A stretch of DNA of 64,000 bases from CBDCZY01 sp965224745 (GCA_965224745.1 CBDCZY010000009.1:310001-374000); one strand, 5' to 3'; counted from the stretch's first letter, positions 1 through 9,767 are shown. The notes: a model not told the origin generated them from the sequence alone. A program made the numbers and translations.

Positions 1-323
1 TCTAACGCCCTAATATTTGTGGCTTTTAAAATAACTCGTGGCGCCATATCATGGGCGAAAGCATCGCCCCACCGGGCAGCACAAAGACACCATCGATCCC
101 CAGGTTTTAATCCAGGAAAACCAAATTCAGGAACCGGCGTACTTAAATCATTACCGCGAAATCGACTGAACTCCAGAAAAGATTGTGTCATTTGTACACA
201 GACAGTATGAGATCCGGCATCGTCTACAAAATAATCGCAACAGCCTGAGCGAGTAAATCCCGTCATGGGATTGCAAGAACACTCTTCAAGGATTTCTCCA
301 AAAACATTAAGTTGATCGGTCAT
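1..323 (-). CDS. DUF2237 family protein, 3' end cut by window
   Basis: Reading the minus strand from ATG at 323 gives an open frame to the window edge, beginning MTDQLNVFGEILEECSCNPM. It has the family hallmarks: paired cysteines near the N-terminus (PMTGF..SGCC), HTVC, the block RGNDLSTP.PEFGFPGLKPGD and RWCLCAARW. This matches the small DUF2237 family (about 120 residues, function unknown), so only a few C-terminal residues are missing. It is divergent from rppH. The many conserved cysteines suggest metal or redox chemistry, but that is inference. Confidence 0.85.
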   Translation of the reverse strand, partial: MTDQLNVFGEILEECSCNPMTGFTRSGCCDYFVDDAGSHTVCVQMTQSFLEFSRFRGNDLSTPVPEFGFPGLKPGDRWCLCAARWGDAFAHDMAPRVILKATNIRAL

Positions 324-622
324 AAATTAAGTTGAGGCAGGTTGATACCAAAGTATTACCAGAAATTGTCTTGCACAGCATATGATCACTCATCGTTAGT
401 CTTGTCAATAGAGCTGTTGATTTTTATATTGTTACACCGATATTCCAACGGGGAATTTTTTTCCTTAAAATTAACTCCAAGCCATAGTTAATTATCCAAA
501 TTGGAATATGCTTATTATTAATGGTATTAGATGGTTTTTTGTGGAACAATAAAGTCATACAAATGAAATTAATTTTGGTAACAGTAATATCAAAACTTTT
601 ATAAATTTAACAGGTTTTATTA
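324..622. other. divergent intergenic region
   Basis: AT-rich spacer of about 300 bp between the divergently transcribed DUF2237 gene and rppH. It must hold both promoters. I see no convincing -35/-10 pair, operator or RNA gene in it. Confidence 0.5.
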
Positions 623-1189
623 ATGATCGACGCGAATGGCTATCGTCCAAACGTGGGGATAATTTTATGTAATGATGCAGGGCGTTTATTTTGGGCAAGG
701 CGAGTTGGCATGGATTCATGGCAATTCCCACAAGGTGGAGTCAATCCAAAAGAAGGTCCTCTCGACGCAATGTTCCGAGAATTGAGAGAAGAAACAGGGT
801 TATTTCCTGAACACGTTCAAGTAATCGGCAGAACCCGGTATTGGCTGCGGTATAAATTACCGCAAAGGTTCATTAGAAAAAATTGTTCACCCGTTTGTAT
901 CGGGCAAAAACAGATTTGGTTTATCTTGCGTTTTTTAGCGAATGAATCTAATTTTCAACTCAATTGTACCAATCAACCTGAATTTGATGGTTGGCGCTGG
1001 GTTGACTATTGGCATCCATTGCAAGATGTTGTCTATTTTAAGAAGCACGTCTACCAGAGGGCTTTAACTGAGCTGGGGGCTATGCTGATCTCTGAATCTA
1101 TACCTGTCAGCGCCACAGGTTATTTAACAAAAAGACGTAAGCTTAATAACCAGGAGAACTCAGATCGAGATCGGCTGGCACGGACTTAA
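623..1189 (+). CDS. rppH: RNA pyrophosphohydrolase RppH
   Basis: Nudix hydrolase that converts 5'-triphosphate RNA ends to monophosphate, which starts RNase E-dependent decay. The Nudix box runs from G38 to L60 (GG, E44, then R52-E53 and the E56-E57 pair of the RELREETG helix). The N-terminal MIDANGYRPNVGI and the WQFPQGG stretch are typical of RppH rather than other Nudix enzymes. At 188 residues it is slightly longer than E. coli RppH (176). Its 3' end overlaps the 3' end of convergent cpdA by 47 bp, so the two transcripts would be antisense to each other there. Confidence 0.95.
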   Translation: MIDANGYRPNVGIILCNDAGRLFWARRVGMDSWQFPQGGVNPKEGPLDAMFRELREETGLFPEHVQVIGRTRYWLRYKLPQRFIRKNCSPVCIGQKQIWFILRFLANESNFQLNCTNQPEFDGWRWVDYWHPLQDVVYFKKHVYQRALTELGAMLISESIPVSATGYLTKRRKLNNQENSDRDRLART

Positions 1190-1946
1190 GTCTATAGACT
1201 GTCGTCTCAATCTTCCCATTGGAGCCAAGACTTAGCCAACGGTAGCCAGGTGCACTTGTTTCTATGCCGAAAACCGGGCTTTTGGGTTTAAATTGAAAAC
1301 ATGTTGAAGGAGTACCGTAAACTTGGATGTCATTATATTCTTCTGCAAACTCTTGATGAATATGACCCGAAACAATGCCTTTTACCTTCGAGTATTTGCT
1401 GACAGTTTGTAAAAACTCATGGCCATTTTCTACTCCCATTGCGTCCATCCAAGCGCTTCCAATAGGCAAGCTGTGGTGATGCAAGCTCAGCAACGTAAAC
1501 TTATCCGGATATTCGGCCAACCTTTTTTCAAGCTTAATCAGTTGGTCGGAAGAAATTCTTCCTCCTTCTTGTTCCGGCACCTGGCTGTTTAAACATATAA
1601 TTTGCCAGTTCTCAAAAAAGATATTAGAGTTACAGTTAACATTCTCTGCATTTAATACCTTTTGCATCAACGAAAAATCATCATGATTACCCGACTGGCA
1701 GACACAAGGTATTTTAATCGCTTGCAGAATTTGAAGTAATCTTCGATAACTTGCCAAACATGGCTCTTGAGCCAAATCCCCGGTGAACAAGATAAGGTCG
1801 GGGAACGGAAACTTAAGCAACGCTTCATCCAGAACACGTAAGAAAGTCTGTTCAGTATTAATATTTAACAACCTACCTTCAGAAGTTGCCAACAAATGCA
1901 AATCTGTTAACTGTAAAATTTGTAACTTACGTTTCTGCTTTTCCAT
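1143..1946 (-). CDS. cpdA: 3',5'-cyclic-AMP phosphodiesterase CpdA
   Basis: Class III cyclic nucleotide phosphodiesterase of the metallophosphoesterase fold, hydrolysing cAMP to AMP. Metal-binding motifs are all present: D15-x-H17, G56-D57, GNHD at 86-89, a later LHHHSLP and GHIHQE. Length 267 residues fits the family. The start codon lies inside the 3' end of argA (20 bp overlap), so it is probably co-transcribed and translationally coupled with argA. Its presence implies cAMP/CRP signalling, which matters for the CRP-like sites in front of the two small RNAs near 31.7 and 32.5 kb. Confidence 0.9.
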   Translation of the reverse strand: MEKQKRKLQILQLTDLHLLATSEGRLLNINTEQTFLRVLDEALLKFPFPDLILFTGDLAQEPCLASYRRLLQILQAIKIPCVCQSGNHDDFSLMQKVLNAENVNCNSNIFFENWQIICLNSQVPEQEGGRISSDQLIKLEKRLAEYPDKFTLLSLHHHSLPIGSAWMDAMGVENGHEFLQTVSKYSKVKGIVSGHIHQEFAEEYNDIQVYGTPSTCFQFKPKSPVFGIETSAPGYRWLSLGSNGKIETTVYRLKSVPADLDLSSPGY

Positions 1947-3300
1947 GAGTTCCTTCTACCATGCAGTATAATACTTTCGAGTTACGTTGATCGTCGTAAT
2001 AATGTCTCATCTCTTCCGGCAAATCATTCGTTAAGACCTGCTGAAAACCTTGCTCGATAAACCAATACGCAGTTTGAGTTGAAAGCAGGAAAAGTTTTTT
2101 TAAGCCAATTTGTTCAGCACTAATAATTATTTGACGCAACAACTTCCTACCACGATTTTCGTTTTGATAATTCGGGTTGACTGCAAGACAGGCGATGATT
2201 CCATAATCAGTATTATTGACCGGCTGCAAGGAAGCACAAGCAATCACTAAACCATCCCGTTCAATAAGGAGATAGTTTGATATCTCAATTTCTAACGACT
2301 CCCGCGTTCTTTTTTTTAATACTCCTTGTTGTTCTAAGGGAACGATCAGTTCTAATATACCGGCAACATCGCTTAAAGTGGCCTTACGGAAAACCTCGTA
2401 GGGCGTAGCACTAATCAATGTACCTACACCGTCCCGGGTTAATAATTCCAATAACAAACCACCGTCTACTTGCCGACTCATCAAATGAATGCGCTCCACG
2501 CCAGCCTGACTGCCCTTGATAGCGGCTTGTACTGTAGCCGTTAAGTCGTCAGAAATTTTATTCGGTGTCTCCTGAATTAACGAAGCTGCTTCTACGGTTG
2601 TAAGCTGCGGGATTAATCGTCCACTTGCTGTATCGGTACAGGTCTGCTCCACTAGGAAAAACAATTTCTCTGCTCTTAGCGCGATAGCAACTTCGGTTGC
2701 CAGTTGTTCAGCGCTCAAATTAAAAACGTCTCCAGTAGACGAATAGCCAATGGGTGAAATTAATACTATATTGTTTTGGTTGAGTTTTTCATTAATAGCG
2801 TCAATATCAATCCGCCTAACCGTGCCGGTATGGCAATAATCGATTCCATCGATTACACCGATCGGTTTCGCAATGACGAAATTTCCTGAAGCCACGTTGA
2901 CACAAGCCCCAGACATTGGTGAGTTTACGACCCCCATCGAAAATAACGCTTCAATTTCAACTCTGACGATACCTGCAGCTTCTTTGACGGAATTGAGAGC
3001 AATAGCGTCGGTTATTCTAAGATTATTAACAAACTGAGAAACGATATTTACTCGTTGTAATCTTTCATCAATCTGAGGTCGGATACCATGTATCAAGACC
3101 AGTTTGATACCCAGACTATTCAACAGGGCGATATCATGAATCAGATGCGCAAAGGTATCATCAAGCAGCGCCTCACCACCAAAAAAAATCACAAAGGTGC
3201 GTTCACGATGGGCGTGAATGTAGGGTAATGCGTCCCTAAATGAACTCACAAAAGCATAGGATTGAGCTTTATTATTCAGGTTCGGCAAGTCTTCATGCAT
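1927..3300 (-). CDS. argA: N-acetylglutamate synthase ArgA (amino-acid N-acetyltransferase)
   Basis: First enzyme of arginine biosynthesis: acetyl-CoA + glutamate to N-acetylglutamate. Two domains are seen: an N-terminal amino-acid-kinase-like domain (about residues 20-290, with FVIFFGGEALLDD and a HGIRPQID loop, the arginine-binding regulatory part) and a C-terminal GNAT acetyltransferase (about 305-450, with ACLAVNPNYQNENRGRKLL, the acetyl-CoA loop). The 457-residue length is normal for bacterial ArgA. Expected regulation is feedback inhibition by arginine. It is separated from upstream ilvD by a terminator and leads into cpdA. Confidence 0.94.
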   Translation of the reverse strand: MHEDLPNLNNKAQSYAFVSSFRDALPYIHAHRERTFVIFFGGEALLDDTFAHLIHDIALLNSLGIKLVLIHGIRPQIDERLQRVNIVSQFVNNLRITDAIALNSVKEAAGIVRVEIEALFSMGVVNSPMSGACVNVASGNFVIAKPIGVIDGIDYCHTGTVRRIDIDAINEKLNQNNIVLISPIGYSSTGDVFNLSAEQLATEVAIALRAEKLFFLVEQTCTDTASGRLIPQLTTVEAASLIQETPNKISDDLTATVQAAIKGSQAGVERIHLMSRQVDGGLLLELLTRDGVGTLISATPYEVFRKATLSDVAGILELIVPLEQQGVLKKRTRESLEIEISNYLLIERDGLVIACASLQPVNNTDYGIIACLAVNPNYQNENRGRKLLRQIIISAEQIGLKKLFLLSTQTAYWFIEQGFQQVLTNDLPEEMRHYYDDQRNSKVLYCMVEGTHGKAET

Positions 3301-3354
3301 AGTTTTTCGCTTTCGCAGACTGGATTGTTTTCTAAGATATTTGACCTTCGGTCG

Positions 3355-3395
3355 GGTCGAAAAAGCCAGGCTTTTAAACCATCTGGCTTTCCAAT
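3355..3395 (-). terminator. probable Rho-independent terminator after ilvD
   Basis: On the minus strand the sequence AAAGCCAG ... CTGGCTTTTT forms an 8-bp stem with a 13-nt loop followed by a T-run. It lies between the end of ilvD (3449) and the start of argA (3300), so argA probably has its own promoter. Confidence 0.65.
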
Positions 3396-3448
3396 ACTAG
3401 AAAAATAATTTGCACTTATGTATTGAATCTTAGAATAATGAAACTTAA

Positions 3449-5146
3449 CTAATCTAGTTTATCTGTCACAGCACCCAAAGAGGCCGACGTAACAAGTTTG
3501 GAATATTTTGCCAATACCCCACGGGTATAACTCGGAGCAGGTTGTTCCCATTGTAGTAGTCGTTCTGATATTTCCTGATCCGTGAGATGCAGTTTCAGCT
3601 CTTCGCTTTCGGCATCAATCGTTATAGTATCGCCATCCTGGACGATTGCAAGCGGCCCGCCAGAAAATGCTTCTGGTGTTATATGACCCACCACAAAACC
3701 ATGAGTTCCGCCGGAAAAGCGTCCGTCAGTAATCAAAGCAACCTCTTTGCCTAAGCCTTTGCCCATCACAGCCGAGGTAGGCGATAACATTTCGCGCATA
3801 CCTGGCCCTCCTTTAGGACCTTCATAACGAATAACAATGACATCACCTTTCCTTATCTCACCTCGCAAAATACTCTGCAGGGCGAGCTCTTCTGCATCAA
3901 ATACTTTGGCTTGTCCGGTAAACGTCAACCCTTCTTTACCGGTAATTTTTGCGACAGCCCCTTCAGCGGCCAAATTTCCTCTCAAGATAACCAGATGGCT
4001 ATCTTTTTTGATAGGGTTGTCAAAACTTCTTATTATCTCCTGGCCGGATGGGTATGCTACAACATGTACAAGATTTTCTGCCAGCGTTTTGCCTGTCACG
4101 GTCAAACAATCACCGTGAAGCAAACCTTGATCCAGTAACATTTTCATCAACGGTTGAATACCGCCAATTTCGACCAACTCAGCCATAGAATAACGACCAC
4201 TGGGTTTTAAATCAGCCAGCATGGGTACATTAGCGCCAACGCTGGAAAAATCATCCAAGCTCAAATCAACATCACAGGCATGCGCCATTGCCAGTAAATG
4301 TAAAACTGAGTTAGTGGAACCGCCTAAAGCGATGATGACCGTAATAGCATTTTCAAACGCTTTTTTGGTCATAATATCGCGCGGCTTAATCTCCTTGGCC
4401 AACAAATTAAGTACAGCTTTGCCCGCTTCTTCACAATCACGCTTTTTATCATCGGAGATTGCCGCCTGCGCTGAACTATTGGGTAAGCTCATACCCATCG
4501 CTTCAATGGCGGAAGCCATCGTATTGGCAGTATACATCCCGCCACAGGAACCTGGGCCAGGAATGGCTTTCTGTTCGATAGCGGCAAGTTCCTGATCATC
4601 AATATTATCATTGGCCCTGGCACCTACCGCTTCAAAAACCGAAATAACATCTAGTTTTTTGTCTTTATGGCAGCCGGACAAAATGGTTCCCCCATAAACA
4701 AAAATTGCAGGGCGATTTAGTCTGGCTAAAGAAATCATGCAGCCCGGCATATTTTTATCACACCCACCGATCGCTACGACACCATCAAAACCTTGGCACC
4801 CGACCACTGTTTCTATTGAGTCTGCAATCACTTCGCGGGAAACCAGCGAATATTTCATGCCCTCAGTACCCATCGAAATACCATCAGAAATGGTGATAGT
4901 ATTAAAGATCACGGCTTTTCCGCCAGATTGGTCGACCCCTTTTGCTGCTTCGTCTGCCAGCTGATTAATGTGCATATTACATGGCGTTACCATGCTCCAG
5001 GTGGATGCAATACCGACTTGTGGCTTGGAAAAATCTTCAGATTGAAACCCCACTGCATGCAGCATAGCTCGACTGGGGGCTCGCTCCATGCCATCCACTA
5101 CTTGAGAAGAGAAAGTACGTGTTTTTTTATCGTTTGAATTTGTCAT
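3449..5146 (-). CDS. ilvD: dihydroxy-acid dehydratase IlvD
   Basis: Fe-S dependent dehydratase of branched-chain amino acid synthesis (2,3-dihydroxy-isovalerate to 2-ketoisovalerate, and the isoleucine analogue). Signature blocks are GGCDKNMPGC and GPGSCGGMYTANTM, which carry the cluster-binding cysteines, and the C-terminal TDGRFSGGTHGFVVGHI. The 565-residue length fits the shorter IlvD class with a 2Fe-2S cluster. It stands as a single gene, closed by the hairpin at 3355-3395. No leader-peptide attenuator is visible upstream. Confidence 0.95.
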   Translation of the reverse strand: MTNSNDKKTRTFSSQVVDGMERAPSRAMLHAVGFQSEDFSKPQVGIASTWSMVTPCNMHINQLADEAAKGVDQSGGKAVIFNTITISDGISMGTEGMKYSLVSREVIADSIETVVGCQGFDGVVAIGGCDKNMPGCMISLARLNRPAIFVYGGTILSGCHKDKKLDVISVFEAVGARANDNIDDQELAAIEQKAIPGPGSCGGMYTANTMASAIEAMGMSLPNSSAQAAISDDKKRDCEEAGKAVLNLLAKEIKPRDIMTKKAFENAITVIIALGGSTNSVLHLLAMAHACDVDLSLDDFSSVGANVPMLADLKPSGRYSMAELVEIGGIQPLMKMLLDQGLLHGDCLTVTGKTLAENLVHVVAYPSGQEIIRSFDNPIKKDSHLVILRGNLAAEGAVAKITGKEGLTFTGQAKVFDAEELALQSILRGEIRKGDVIVIRYEGPKGGPGMREMLSPTSAVMGKGLGKEVALITDGRFSGGTHGFVVGHITPEAFSGGPLAIVQDGDTITIDAESEELKLHLTDQEISERLLQWEQPAPSYTRGVLAKYSKLVTSASLGAVTDKLD

Positions 5147-5211
5147 TTAGATAGATACTATTACCCAAGAAAAGAAGAACTCAAATCTGTCAATTGTTTA
5201 GCAACCATACA

Positions 5212-6108
5212 TCAGACCAATAAAAATTCCAATAATGCCTTTTGCGCATGCAACCTGTTCTCAGCCTCTTGAAAGACGACACTTTGTGGCCCATCAATAA
5301 CATCTTGACTGACTTCCTCCCCTCGGTGAGCTGGTAAACAATGCATAAAGATGGCATTCATATCTGCCAGTTGCATAATTTCATCATTAACCTGGAAATG
5401 CTTAAACGCCTGAACTCTTTGTTTTGTTTCGCCCTCTTGTCCCATACTGGCCCAAACATCGGTCACTACGAGATCCGCGTCTTTTGCTGCAAAAATAGGA
5501 TTGTCGAATAACTCAACATAATCACTTGCCTGTCTGACAACGTTTTGATCGGGTCGATAGCCTTTTGGTGTAGCAATATTCAACTTAAATTTAAAAATTT
5601 TCGCAGCATTAACATAAGAATGACTCATGTTGTTGCCATCGCCTAACCAAGCGACCGTTTTGCCCTTTATATCCCCTTTTAACTCAAAGTAGGTCATCAA
5701 ATCTGCTAACAATTGGCAAGGATGAAACAAATCAGTTAACCCATTAATAACAGGGACGCTGGAATATTGGGCAAACGTTGTTACGGTCTCATGAGAAAAG
5801 GTTCTGAGCATAATTCCGTCAGACATACTCGAAATAACCCGCGCGCTGTCTTCGATGGTTTCACCACGACCCAACTGAGTATCTCTTGGCGATAAGAAAA
5901 TTGAACTGCCGCCCAGATGAGCCATACCAGACTCAAAAGAAATTCGAGTGCGTGTAGAAGATTTCTCGAAGATCATCGCCAGAACTTTTCCTTTCAAAGG
6001 TTGATAATCTGTATCGCGATGTGTCTTGAGCTCGATTCCCCGATGAATTAATTTATAGAGATCTTCGTCCGAAAAATCGGATAAGCTAGTAAAGTGTCTT
6101 GGTTCCAT
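5212..6108 (-). CDS. argF: ornithine carbamoyltransferase ArgF
   Basis: Makes citrulline from ornithine and carbamoyl phosphate. The carbamoyl-phosphate loop SSTRTR (about residues 50-55), the HPCQLLADL block and the ornithine loop FMHCLPAHRGEEV are all intact. 298 residues is the compact anabolic form. It follows argD on the same strand after 13 bp, so argD-argF form one operon; the GTP-independent anabolic form fits biosynthesis. Confidence 0.95.
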   Translation of the reverse strand: MEPRHFTSLSDFSDEDLYKLIHRGIELKTHRDTDYQPLKGKVLAMIFEKSSTRTRISFESGMAHLGGSSIFLSPRDTQLGRGETIEDSARVISSMSDGIMLRTFSHETVTTFAQYSSVPVINGLTDLFHPCQLLADLMTYFELKGDIKGKTVAWLGDGNNMSHSYVNAAKIFKFKLNIATPKGYRPDQNVVRQASDYVELFDNPIFAAKDADLVVTDVWASMGQEGETKQRVQAFKHFQVNDEIMQLADMNAIFMHCLPAHRGEEVSQDVIDGPQSVVFQEAENRLHAQKALLEFLLV

Positions 6109-6121
6109 TTGCTATGCATCC

Positions 6122-7315
6122 CTAGTGGGTAGTGAAATTTTCTATTAGAGAACTCAAGGTACTAACCAGCATACCCATCTGTTCTTCATCTATTATTAGT
6201 GGCGGTAATAAACGTATCGTTTTCTCCGCTGTGACATTGATGAGAAGGCCATTTTCCAGGGCTTGTACTACAAGATCTGCGCAAGGTTCAGTCAATTCAA
6301 TTCCTAGCATCAAACCTTTGCCTCTAATATCAACAACGCCTTTTGTTGTTGCCAAACGTTGCCGAAATTGATCCATTAAACGCCTGCCCTTTTGTTCCGC
6401 CTGCTCGATTAGCCTTTCTGACTGCAATGTTTCCAGAACAGCTAGCGCAGCACTGCAAGCCAGAGGATTACCACCAAACGTTGACCCGTGGGTTCCTTTA
6501 GTCAGTACCTTCGCCACTGGGCCACTGGCCAGACAGGCGCCAACAGGAACGCCGTTACCTAAAGCTTTGGCCAGGGTACAAACATCCGGCAAGATAGCTT
6601 GATGTTGAAAGGCTAAAAACTTACCTGTCCTTCCCATTCCAGACTGAATTTCATCCAAGATCAGCAACAAACCATTTTGATCACAAATCTGTCTCAATTT
6701 TATCAGATAATCATCTGCGGGTACGTTGATCCCTCCCTCGCCTTGAATTGGTTCCACCATGATACCGATGATATTAGGATGGTTGTCAATTGCTGCCACC
6801 ACTGCATTAATATCGTCATAAGGCAGATGGATAAAACCTTCGACCAAAGGGTCAAAGCCAGCCCGAACTTTAGCGTTGCCAGTCGCACTCAACGTTGCCA
6901 TCGTTCTGCCATGAAAACTTTGTTCCATCACCAGTAACGTTGGCTTTTCAATGCCTTGTTGATGCCCGTAAAGTCGAGCCATCTTAATCGCTGCTTCGTT
7001 GGCTTCAGCACCAGAGTTGCTAAAAAAAACATTGCTCATCCCACTTAACTCAACTAATTGTTGAGCTACTTTCTCTTGCGCATCTATGCCGTATAAGTTT
7101 GATGTATGAATCAGTTTTTTACTTTGTTCGCAGATGGCATTGTGAACAGCAGGGTGAGCGTGTCCGAGATTAGTTACAGCAATACCGGAGAGAGCATCCA
7201 GGTAGCGCTTGCCCTCCGTACTCCACAACCAAGTACCCTCGCCGTGGCTAAAGGATACTGGAAGACGTGCATATGTCGGCATTATGTATGGTGTCATATT
7301 TAGAGAGTTATGCAT
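6122..7315 (-). CDS. argD: acetylornithine aminotransferase ArgD
   Basis: PLP-dependent class III aminotransferase converting N-acetylglutamate semialdehyde to N-acetylornithine; related enzymes also act as succinyldiaminopimelate aminotransferase. Visible features are the FFSNSGAEANEAAIKMAR cofactor block, LILDEIQSGMGRTG and the Schiff-base lysine in TLAKALGNGVPVG. 397 residues is the family length. First gene of an argDF pair. An in-frame second methionine (MTPYIMPTY, seven codons in) could be the true start. Confidence 0.94.
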   Translation of the reverse strand: MHNSLNMTPYIMPTYARLPVSFSHGEGTWLWSTEGKRYLDALSGIAVTNLGHAHPAVHNAICEQSKKLIHTSNLYGIDAQEKVAQQLVELSGMSNVFFSNSGAEANEAAIKMARLYGHQQGIEKPTLLVMEQSFHGRTMATLSATGNAKVRAGFDPLVEGFIHLPYDDINAVVAAIDNHPNIIGIMVEPIQGEGGINVPADDYLIKLRQICDQNGLLLILDEIQSGMGRTGKFLAFQHQAILPDVCTLAKALGNGVPVGACLASGPVAKVLTKGTHGSTFGGNPLACSAALAVLETLQSERLIEQAEQKGRRLMDQFRQRLATTKGVVDIRGKGLMLGIELTEPCADLVVQALENGLLINVTAEKTIRLLPPLIIDEEQMGMLVSTLSSLIENFTTH

Positions 7316-7638
7316 ATAGAATCCACTCTCTATGCATTTGGTTATTTCTTCACTTTATTGTACTGAATGATTAGTCGCAATCTACTTAAAAGTTCTTAAA
7401 TGCAATTAAGTTTATGCAAGCCATTAACCATCAAAATTTGATCAAAGTACCTAATGAATAGAGATTGTCTGAAAGTAGCTAAATAGTTAATGAATAACCG
7501 TACTGAGCAACCGAGACCAGAACCTGTAAAAAAACCGTTGATAATATCGCTATTGTTTCATTTAGACAAGTTATTCCTTTTTATAATTTTTATTAGTTGC
7601 TAAAATTGAATCGTTTTCAATTACTTGAGTATTTAACA

Positions 7639-7947
7639 ATGAGCGTAACGGATAGAATTAAGGAACAACTGACCAGCAAACCGGTTGTTTTATACATGAA
7701 AGGCAGCCCGGACTTTCCACAATGTGGTTTTTCAGCCAAAACAGTAGAAGTTTTAAATGCCTGTAGCGCTGAGTTCGGACATTTTAACGTTCTGGCCGAC
7801 CCAGAAATCAGAGAAGGACTAAAAGAGTATTCTAACTGGCCCACGTTCCCGCAACTCTACATTAACGGTCAATTGGTCGGTGGGTGCGATATTGTCATTG
7901 ATCTTTACAATCAAGGCGAATTGCAAAAAATGATTACCACAGCCTAG
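7639..7947 (+). CDS. grxD: monothiol glutaredoxin GrxD (CGFS type)
   Basis: Small thioredoxin-fold protein that binds and transfers 2Fe-2S clusters. With the ATG at 7639 it starts MSVTDRIKEQ and has 102 residues, the usual size; an upstream TTG at 7597 would add 14 residues without family similarity, so I reject it. The active site CGFS is at 29-32, preceded by the glutathione-binding KGSPDFPQ, and followed by the TFPQLYINGQLVGGCDI block. It is divergent from argD across 280 bp. Confidence 0.93.
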   Translation: MSVTDRIKEQLTSKPVVLYMKGSPDFPQCGFSAKTVEVLNACSAEFGHFNVLADPEIREGLKEYSNWPTFPQLYINGQLVGGCDIVIDLYNQGELQKMITTA

Positions 7948-7987
7948 CACCCGCTAAGTTTAAAGGCACCATAAAACAAAAAAAACA

Positions 7988-8018
7988 AATGCTGGAGGCT
8001 TGACTGGTCTCCAGCTCT
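7988..8018. terminator. hairpin between convergent grxD and rnt
   Basis: GCTGGAG ... CTCCAGC, a perfect 7-bp stem in the spacer between two convergent genes. On the minus strand it is followed after a few bases by a run of T, so it most likely ends the rnt transcript; it may serve both. Confidence 0.45.
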
Positions 8019-8148
8019 TGCTGAATAGCTTCACCTGTTTTTTCTGCGGTTACTTTGTTGTGCAGCCCATTAGAATAACAGCTCACACTAGAGGGACAAT
8101 AAATTCCCAACCATCAAAGCTGAAGAGTGTATCAAGACAACTTTTCTC

Positions 8149-8784
8149 TCAGCCAACCACCTGCTCATCCATTTGAACAAGGTCTCGCCACTTATTAACC
8201 ATCAGGCAAAATATCCTGGCTGTTTGCTCAGCATCATACAAGGCAGAATGAGCTTGATCATTATCCCATTCGATACCAGCCGCTTCGGCGATTCTTGCCA
8301 AAACAGTTTGACCGTAGATAAGCCCTCCTAACGTTGCAGTATCAAAAGTACTAAATAAATGAAATGAACTTTTTTTATAATTAGTTCTTTTTATCGCCGC
8401 GTTTAAAAATCCTATATCAAAGGCAGGGTTATGGCCTACCAGGATCGCACGAGTACAATCATTTCTTTTAACGGCCACTTTAACGGGTTCCAAGATCTCC
8501 TTTAGAGCCTCTTTTTCCGCAACAGCAAACCTAAAAGGATGGTTTGGATCTATGCCATTGAATGCCAAGGCTGCTTCATTCATTACTGAACCCTTGAAAG
8601 GTATAACATGGCTTGAATATTTTTCGGTGATAACTAGATTTTCATCTTGATCAAATTCAACAATCACCGCTGCTATCTCAAGCAAAGGATTGTTCTTATA
8701 ATCAAATCCCCCAGTTTCTATGTCAACTACAACGGGAAGATAGCCCCTAAAACGGTTGGCTAATTTATGATTGCTAGGCGACAT
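8149..8784 (-). CDS. rnt: ribonuclease T
   Basis: DEDDh 3'-5' exoribonuclease that matures tRNA CCA ends and stable RNAs. Metal ligands: D21 and E23 in VDIETGGFD, the HNPAFDIGFL aspartate, and the final H-x4-D in AHSALYDAEQTA. Residues K/R near the N-terminus (KLANRFRGYLPVVVDIETGG) match RNase T. Length 211 is normal. A grxD-rnt neighbourhood is common in gammaproteobacteria. Confidence 0.94.
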   Translation of the reverse strand: MSPSNHKLANRFRGYLPVVVDIETGGFDYKNNPLLEIAAVIVEFDQDENLVITEKYSSHVIPFKGSVMNEAALAFNGIDPNHPFRFAVAEKEALKEILEPVKVAVKRNDCTRAILVGHNPAFDIGFLNAAIKRTNYKKSSFHLFSTFDTATLGGLIYGQTVLARIAEAAGIEWDNDQAHSALYDAEQTARIFCLMVNKWRDLVQMDEQVVG

Positions 8785-8941
8785 TCAGTATTTAAATTTT
8801 TAGTGATCATATGGGACAAAACTCAAAGAAGTCCGGGAGTATATCAGACTGTGTATCAAAATCTCCTGGATACAGCTTTCACCTGAATAATCAAAGTTAA
8901 ACACACTTTTAACTAACTCCCAACCCAACATAGAAATTTAG

Positions 8942-9763
8942 TTATCTTTTTGGACTTAGAACTCGATTTAGCCAACCGTATACTCTTTGCACAAGCAAGC
9001 CTTGATAACTTTCCCTGTAATCCCGCCTGCTTTGCATCAAGTATAATTGTTGATATTTTATATTTTCTTTAGCCGCAATTTTCCTTCTTTTTATTGACCT
9101 AGAAAGGTTCTTTTCACAACAAACAATATCGAGAACTGGAATCTTAAGTTTCTGAAAATATTGGTCAACTGCAGGAAAAGTGTTCTTTTTTTCTGATTTA
9201 ACAAGAAACGCCACGACTAATGCTTGCAAGTTATTTAATTTGCTTTTCGCCACATAATGACTGGCCATTACCCCACCCAAGCCAAACCCTACAATTGCTA
9301 AGAATTTAATTTTCTTCTTTTCCAAAAAGGTAATGGCTGAGTCAATTCGTTGCACTGCTTCCGGCAATAAAGGTTCATAATCTGACAGTTTAGCGCCCTG
9401 CTCTCTTAACGGCATTTGTAGGGAGAGGGTCGACCATTGGTGACGAGGCAATTCTGTTCTAAGTGAATGAAGCAATGGATGATGATCTGGATGCTGGCCT
9501 AAATCATGTAACAGGATGATCGCGCCCTTCATTTCGGTTGTATCGGTTTCTCTATAGAGTGATAAGAAACGCTCACGGTTAATTGTTAGCCAAATAACTT
9601 CATCTTCTTCCACGCTTTTGGATAGTTCATTGGCGTAATATTGTTCACGTTGGGTATCAGAGCCAATGCAATAGGGACAAATAGTGAACAATACCAAAAG
9701 AACTGCAAGATCAGTTCGAAATAATTTGCCTTTAAACTGAGTACCAACGAGCTTGAAATTCAA
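8942..9763 (-). CDS. DUF3530 family alpha/beta-hydrolase-like secreted protein
   Basis: Alpha/beta-hydrolase-like protein of 273 residues with an N-terminal hydrophobic stretch (about residues 18-34, LAVLLVLFTICPYCIG) that looks like a signal peptide or anchor. The family motif ILLHDLGQHPDHHPLL and the WSTLSLQMPL block point to DUF3530. At the nucleophile elbow it reads GFGLGG, glycine in place of the GxSxG serine, so ordinary serine-hydrolase activity is unlikely. It ends the perM transcription unit, 4 bp downstream of it. Function unknown. Confidence 0.75.
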   Translation of the reverse strand: MNFKLVGTQFKGKLFRTDLAVLLVLFTICPYCIGSDTQREQYYANELSKSVEEDEVIWLTINRERFLSLYRETDTTEMKGAIILLHDLGQHPDHHPLLHSLRTELPRHQWSTLSLQMPLREQGAKLSDYEPLLPEAVQRIDSAITFLEKKKIKFLAIVGFGLGGVMASHYVAKSKLNNLQALVVAFLVKSEKKNTFPAVDQYFQKLKIPVLDIVCCEKNLSRSIKRRKIAAKENIKYQQLYLMQSRRDYRESYQGLLVQRVYGWLNRVLSPKR

Positions 9764-9767
9764 CTAC

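Noticed and set aside
4221..4595. 124-codon plus-strand frame within ilvD
   Set aside because: Antisense shadow of a strongly conserved gene.
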